From NCBI RefSeq assembly GCF_001639065.2, contig NZ_LQXO02000033.1, positions 1-64,000 on the forward strand: a stretch of DNA of 64,000 bases. Reading direction: 5' to 3'. The notes beneath the pieces were generated by a model. That model worked only from the letters and a program-made list of their open reading frames with translations, ran no database searches and had not been told where the DNA came from. This DNA comes from Vibrio barjaei. Lineage in GTDB: Bacteria > Pseudomonadota > Gammaproteobacteria > Enterobacterales > Vibrionaceae. Below, in pieces: positions 62,797 through 64,000 of the stretch. A program made the translations under genes and the position numbers. Position 1 is the first letter of the stretch, and each line of letters begins with the position of its first letter.

Positions 62797-63072
62797 TTAT
62801 TCTTCACTTCCAGTTTTGTGGTGGTTTCTGGAGGAGTGTTTGTGGTCATGTTTTTTGTCATGATGATGTTTGTCATGGTGTCCATCTGGGTGGTGGTTTA
62901 CAGAGTGCTTATGGCCATCATTGCTACCACCATGTTTGTTATGAGGATGACTCTTCTCTTTATCGTGAAACTCTAAATGATCTTTGTTATGTTTGTGTTC
63001 CGTTTCAGTGCCATACTTATGCTGCATCTTTTCTTCGGTAGAGTGTTTGGTTTTTTGCATTTTATCTGACAT
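62797..63072 (-). CDS. histidine-rich small protein
   Basis: 91-residue hydrophilic chain with 23 histidines and no cysteine, mostly in HH, HHH and HxH groups in the C-terminal two thirds (for example GHHDKHHHDKKHDHKH). There is no signal peptide, so it should be cytoplasmic. The ATG at 63072 has GAGAGGTG six bases upstream, which supports a real gene rather than a chance low-complexity frame. Such proteins usually bind nickel, zinc, copper or cobalt; no metal transporter or enzyme gene lies near. Storage or buffering is an inference. Confidence 0.65.
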   Translation of the reverse strand: MSDKMQKTKHSTEEKMQHKYGTETEHKHNKDHLEFHDKEKSHPHNKHGGSNDGHKHSVNHHPDGHHDKHHHDKKHDHKHSSRNHHKTGSEE

Positions 63073-63081
63073 GATTTTCAC

Positions 63082-63552
63082 CTCTCAACAATCTAATTTC
63101 TTATATAAGATAGTCTATAAATAATGAGGTACCAAACTTATTGAATGACATAGGTAGATAAAAGCTGCAATTAAGTGCTAAAGAATTTTCTAGAGTATAA
63201 TGTATTGATCTAAATGTAATAATCTAATCTCAACGTTCTTATTGATGTTTATTGTACTTAAATATGAAACCCATCTTGAAGGTGGAGGAAGAAGGTTGCG
63301 ACCGATTGTCTCCAAGAACACTAAATAGTTTACGTAAGTAGAGTTGCAAAAAGCACTTAAAGGTATGGTTAATTTGATTGCTGAGCACCTACCAGCTTTG
63401 ATATGAGTCTGTTTAAACTCTCAAAAACGCTGAAACCCCGATGTTGGTAGCATCGGGGTTTCGAATTTTTCAAGAATTCTTGGTTGGTAAAGCCGAGAAT
63501 CTTTTTTATGCAAAAGGTTTGGATTTAATCCGAATAATTCCTTGGTGGGGAA
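63082..63552. other. intergenic region with rplY terminator
   Basis: About 470 bases between the start of the His-rich gene and the end of rplY. It contains the terminator at 63431-63466 and, beside it, a perfect palindrome CAAGAATTCTTG at about 63472-63483. The rest is AT-rich without a gene. Confidence 0.5.
63431..63466. terminator. bidirectional terminator downstream of rplY
   Basis: GAAACCCCGATG and CATCGGGGTTTC form a 12-bp GC-rich stem (63432-63443, 63451-63462) with loop TTGGTAG. On the minus strand it is followed by AGCGTTTTTGA; on the plus strand by GAATTTTT. It lies about 90 bases after the rplY stop. Confidence 0.85.
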
Positions 63553-63831
63553 TTAGATACGGATGAAGTCCATGTGCTCAACTTTTGGCTTGAACGCGTG
63601 ACGTTGAACGTCTTGTGGCTTAACCTTAACTTCTGCGCCGTCGATCACTAGAGTGATGCCTTCGTAGAATGCTGGCTTGTCCATTTGGTTGATCACGTCA
63701 TCGTGGTTTAGAGCGATAGAAACAGGTGCTGCTTCACCACCGTAAACGATTGCTGGGAATTGGCCAGCGTGACGTAGGCGGCGGCTCGCACCCTTACCTA
63801 GTTCAGTACGTACTACTGCTTCGAATTTCAT
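63553..63831 (-). CDS. rplY: 50S ribosomal protein L25
   Basis: 5S rRNA-binding protein of the large subunit, short (92-residue) form without the CTC extension. [32 protein letters not shown] and the ending [16 protein letters not shown], here in two parts of the chain, match E. coli L25. The start at 63831 is set by the family N-terminus and a GAGTAAATACT stretch upstream; the frame to 63951 has no homologous residues. Upstream sequence to the window end is the leader and promoter region. Confidence 0.95.
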   Translation of the reverse strand: MKFEAVVRTELGKGASRRLRHAGQFPAIVYGGEAAPVSIALNHDDVINQMDKPAFYEGITLVIDGAEVKVKPQDVQRHAFKPKVEHMDFIRI

Positions 63832-64000
63832 AGTATTTACTCTCAAAATAGTAAAATTAAAGTAACTGTTTTGACGTAGCGACCTAGTCAAAACTATAGT
63901 CGTTCCGAAGTATCGAATCGATACATTCAAAACGAGCGCGGATACTAACATTCAAATCTAGGCTGAGCAATAGCAAATCGCTTATAACGTTACAATTTTT

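Noticed and set aside
62766..63041. Plus-strand open frames opposite the histidine-rich gene
   Set aside because: They are the complement of the repetitive CAT/CAC codons; no ribosome site, composition unlike a protein.
1..64000. CRISPR array, toxin-antitoxin pair, prophage or transposon
   Set aside because: No regular repeats, transposase, integrase or toxin-like gene pair could be supported on either strand.

Overview
The window looks like a 64 kb piece of a Vibrionaceae chromosome. GC is moderate and the genes resemble enterobacterial/vibrio homologues (transketolase, oppABCDF, ttr, frw, L25). This taxonomic call comes from remembered protein similarity, not from a search. No rRNA, tRNA, CRISPR array, intact insertion sequence or prophage was seen. 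I cannot tell from the sequence alone which replicon of a two-chromosome genome this is.

Layout. 1-1436 is the 3' part of a transketolase gene. 1822-9034 holds a small hypothetical gene, a complete oligopeptide importer (oppABCDF) and an M14-type zinc amidohydrolase. 9135-17151 has a small hypothetical gene, a heterodimeric MdlA/MdlB-type ABC exporter, a second-type UvrB protein with a worn C-terminal domain, a radical SAM protein and an unidentified conserved-looking protein. 17280-20243 encodes a large MASE1-CHASE-GGDEF-EAL cyclic-di-GMP protein on the minus strand.

20575-33506 is the most coherent metabolic unit. It is an frw-type PTS (HPr-EI-EIIA fusion, EIIC, two EIIB) with a PflD-type glycyl radical enzyme, its activase, an RmlD-like reductase, a fructose-6-phosphate-aldolase-family enzyme, an AraC regulator, a hexitol-phosphatase-like HAD protein, a DUF336/UPF0303 protein and, divergent from the regulator, a phytanoyl-CoA-dioxygenase-family protein. 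From the E. coli frw/pflD/fsaB locus I infer uptake and radical ring opening of a 1,5-anhydrohexitol ('anhydroglycolysis'). A 16-base word, CTTACAAATATCCAGT, occurs in the divergent PTS promoter region (one exact copy, one with a single mismatch) and again exactly upstream of the dioxygenase. It ties these promoters into one likely regulon of the adjacent AraC protein.

34066-41662 is a tetrathionate respiration locus (ttrBCA divergent from ttrSR). 41682-44778 is a LysR regulator divergent from an HlyD/DUF2955 efflux pair, followed by a decayed LysR fragment at 44896-45090. 45438-46424 is a secreted HAD phosphatase. 46659-58483 is a long plus-strand run: secreted sulfatase, MoxR AAA ATPase, DUF58, DUF4381, two VWA proteins (the second with TPR), BatD, a membrane-anchored spermidine-synthase-like protein, a small secreted protein and an outer-membrane barrel. 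It looks like one envelope-directed system. 58656-62387 adds lipoproteins, a FadL-type porin and a DUF3302/HlyD pair. 62797-63072 encodes a very histidine-rich small protein, and the window ends with rplY (ribosomal protein L25) on the minus strand.

Several starts were moved from the longest open frame to sites with a better ribosome-binding sequence or family-typical N-terminus. This is stated in each entry.
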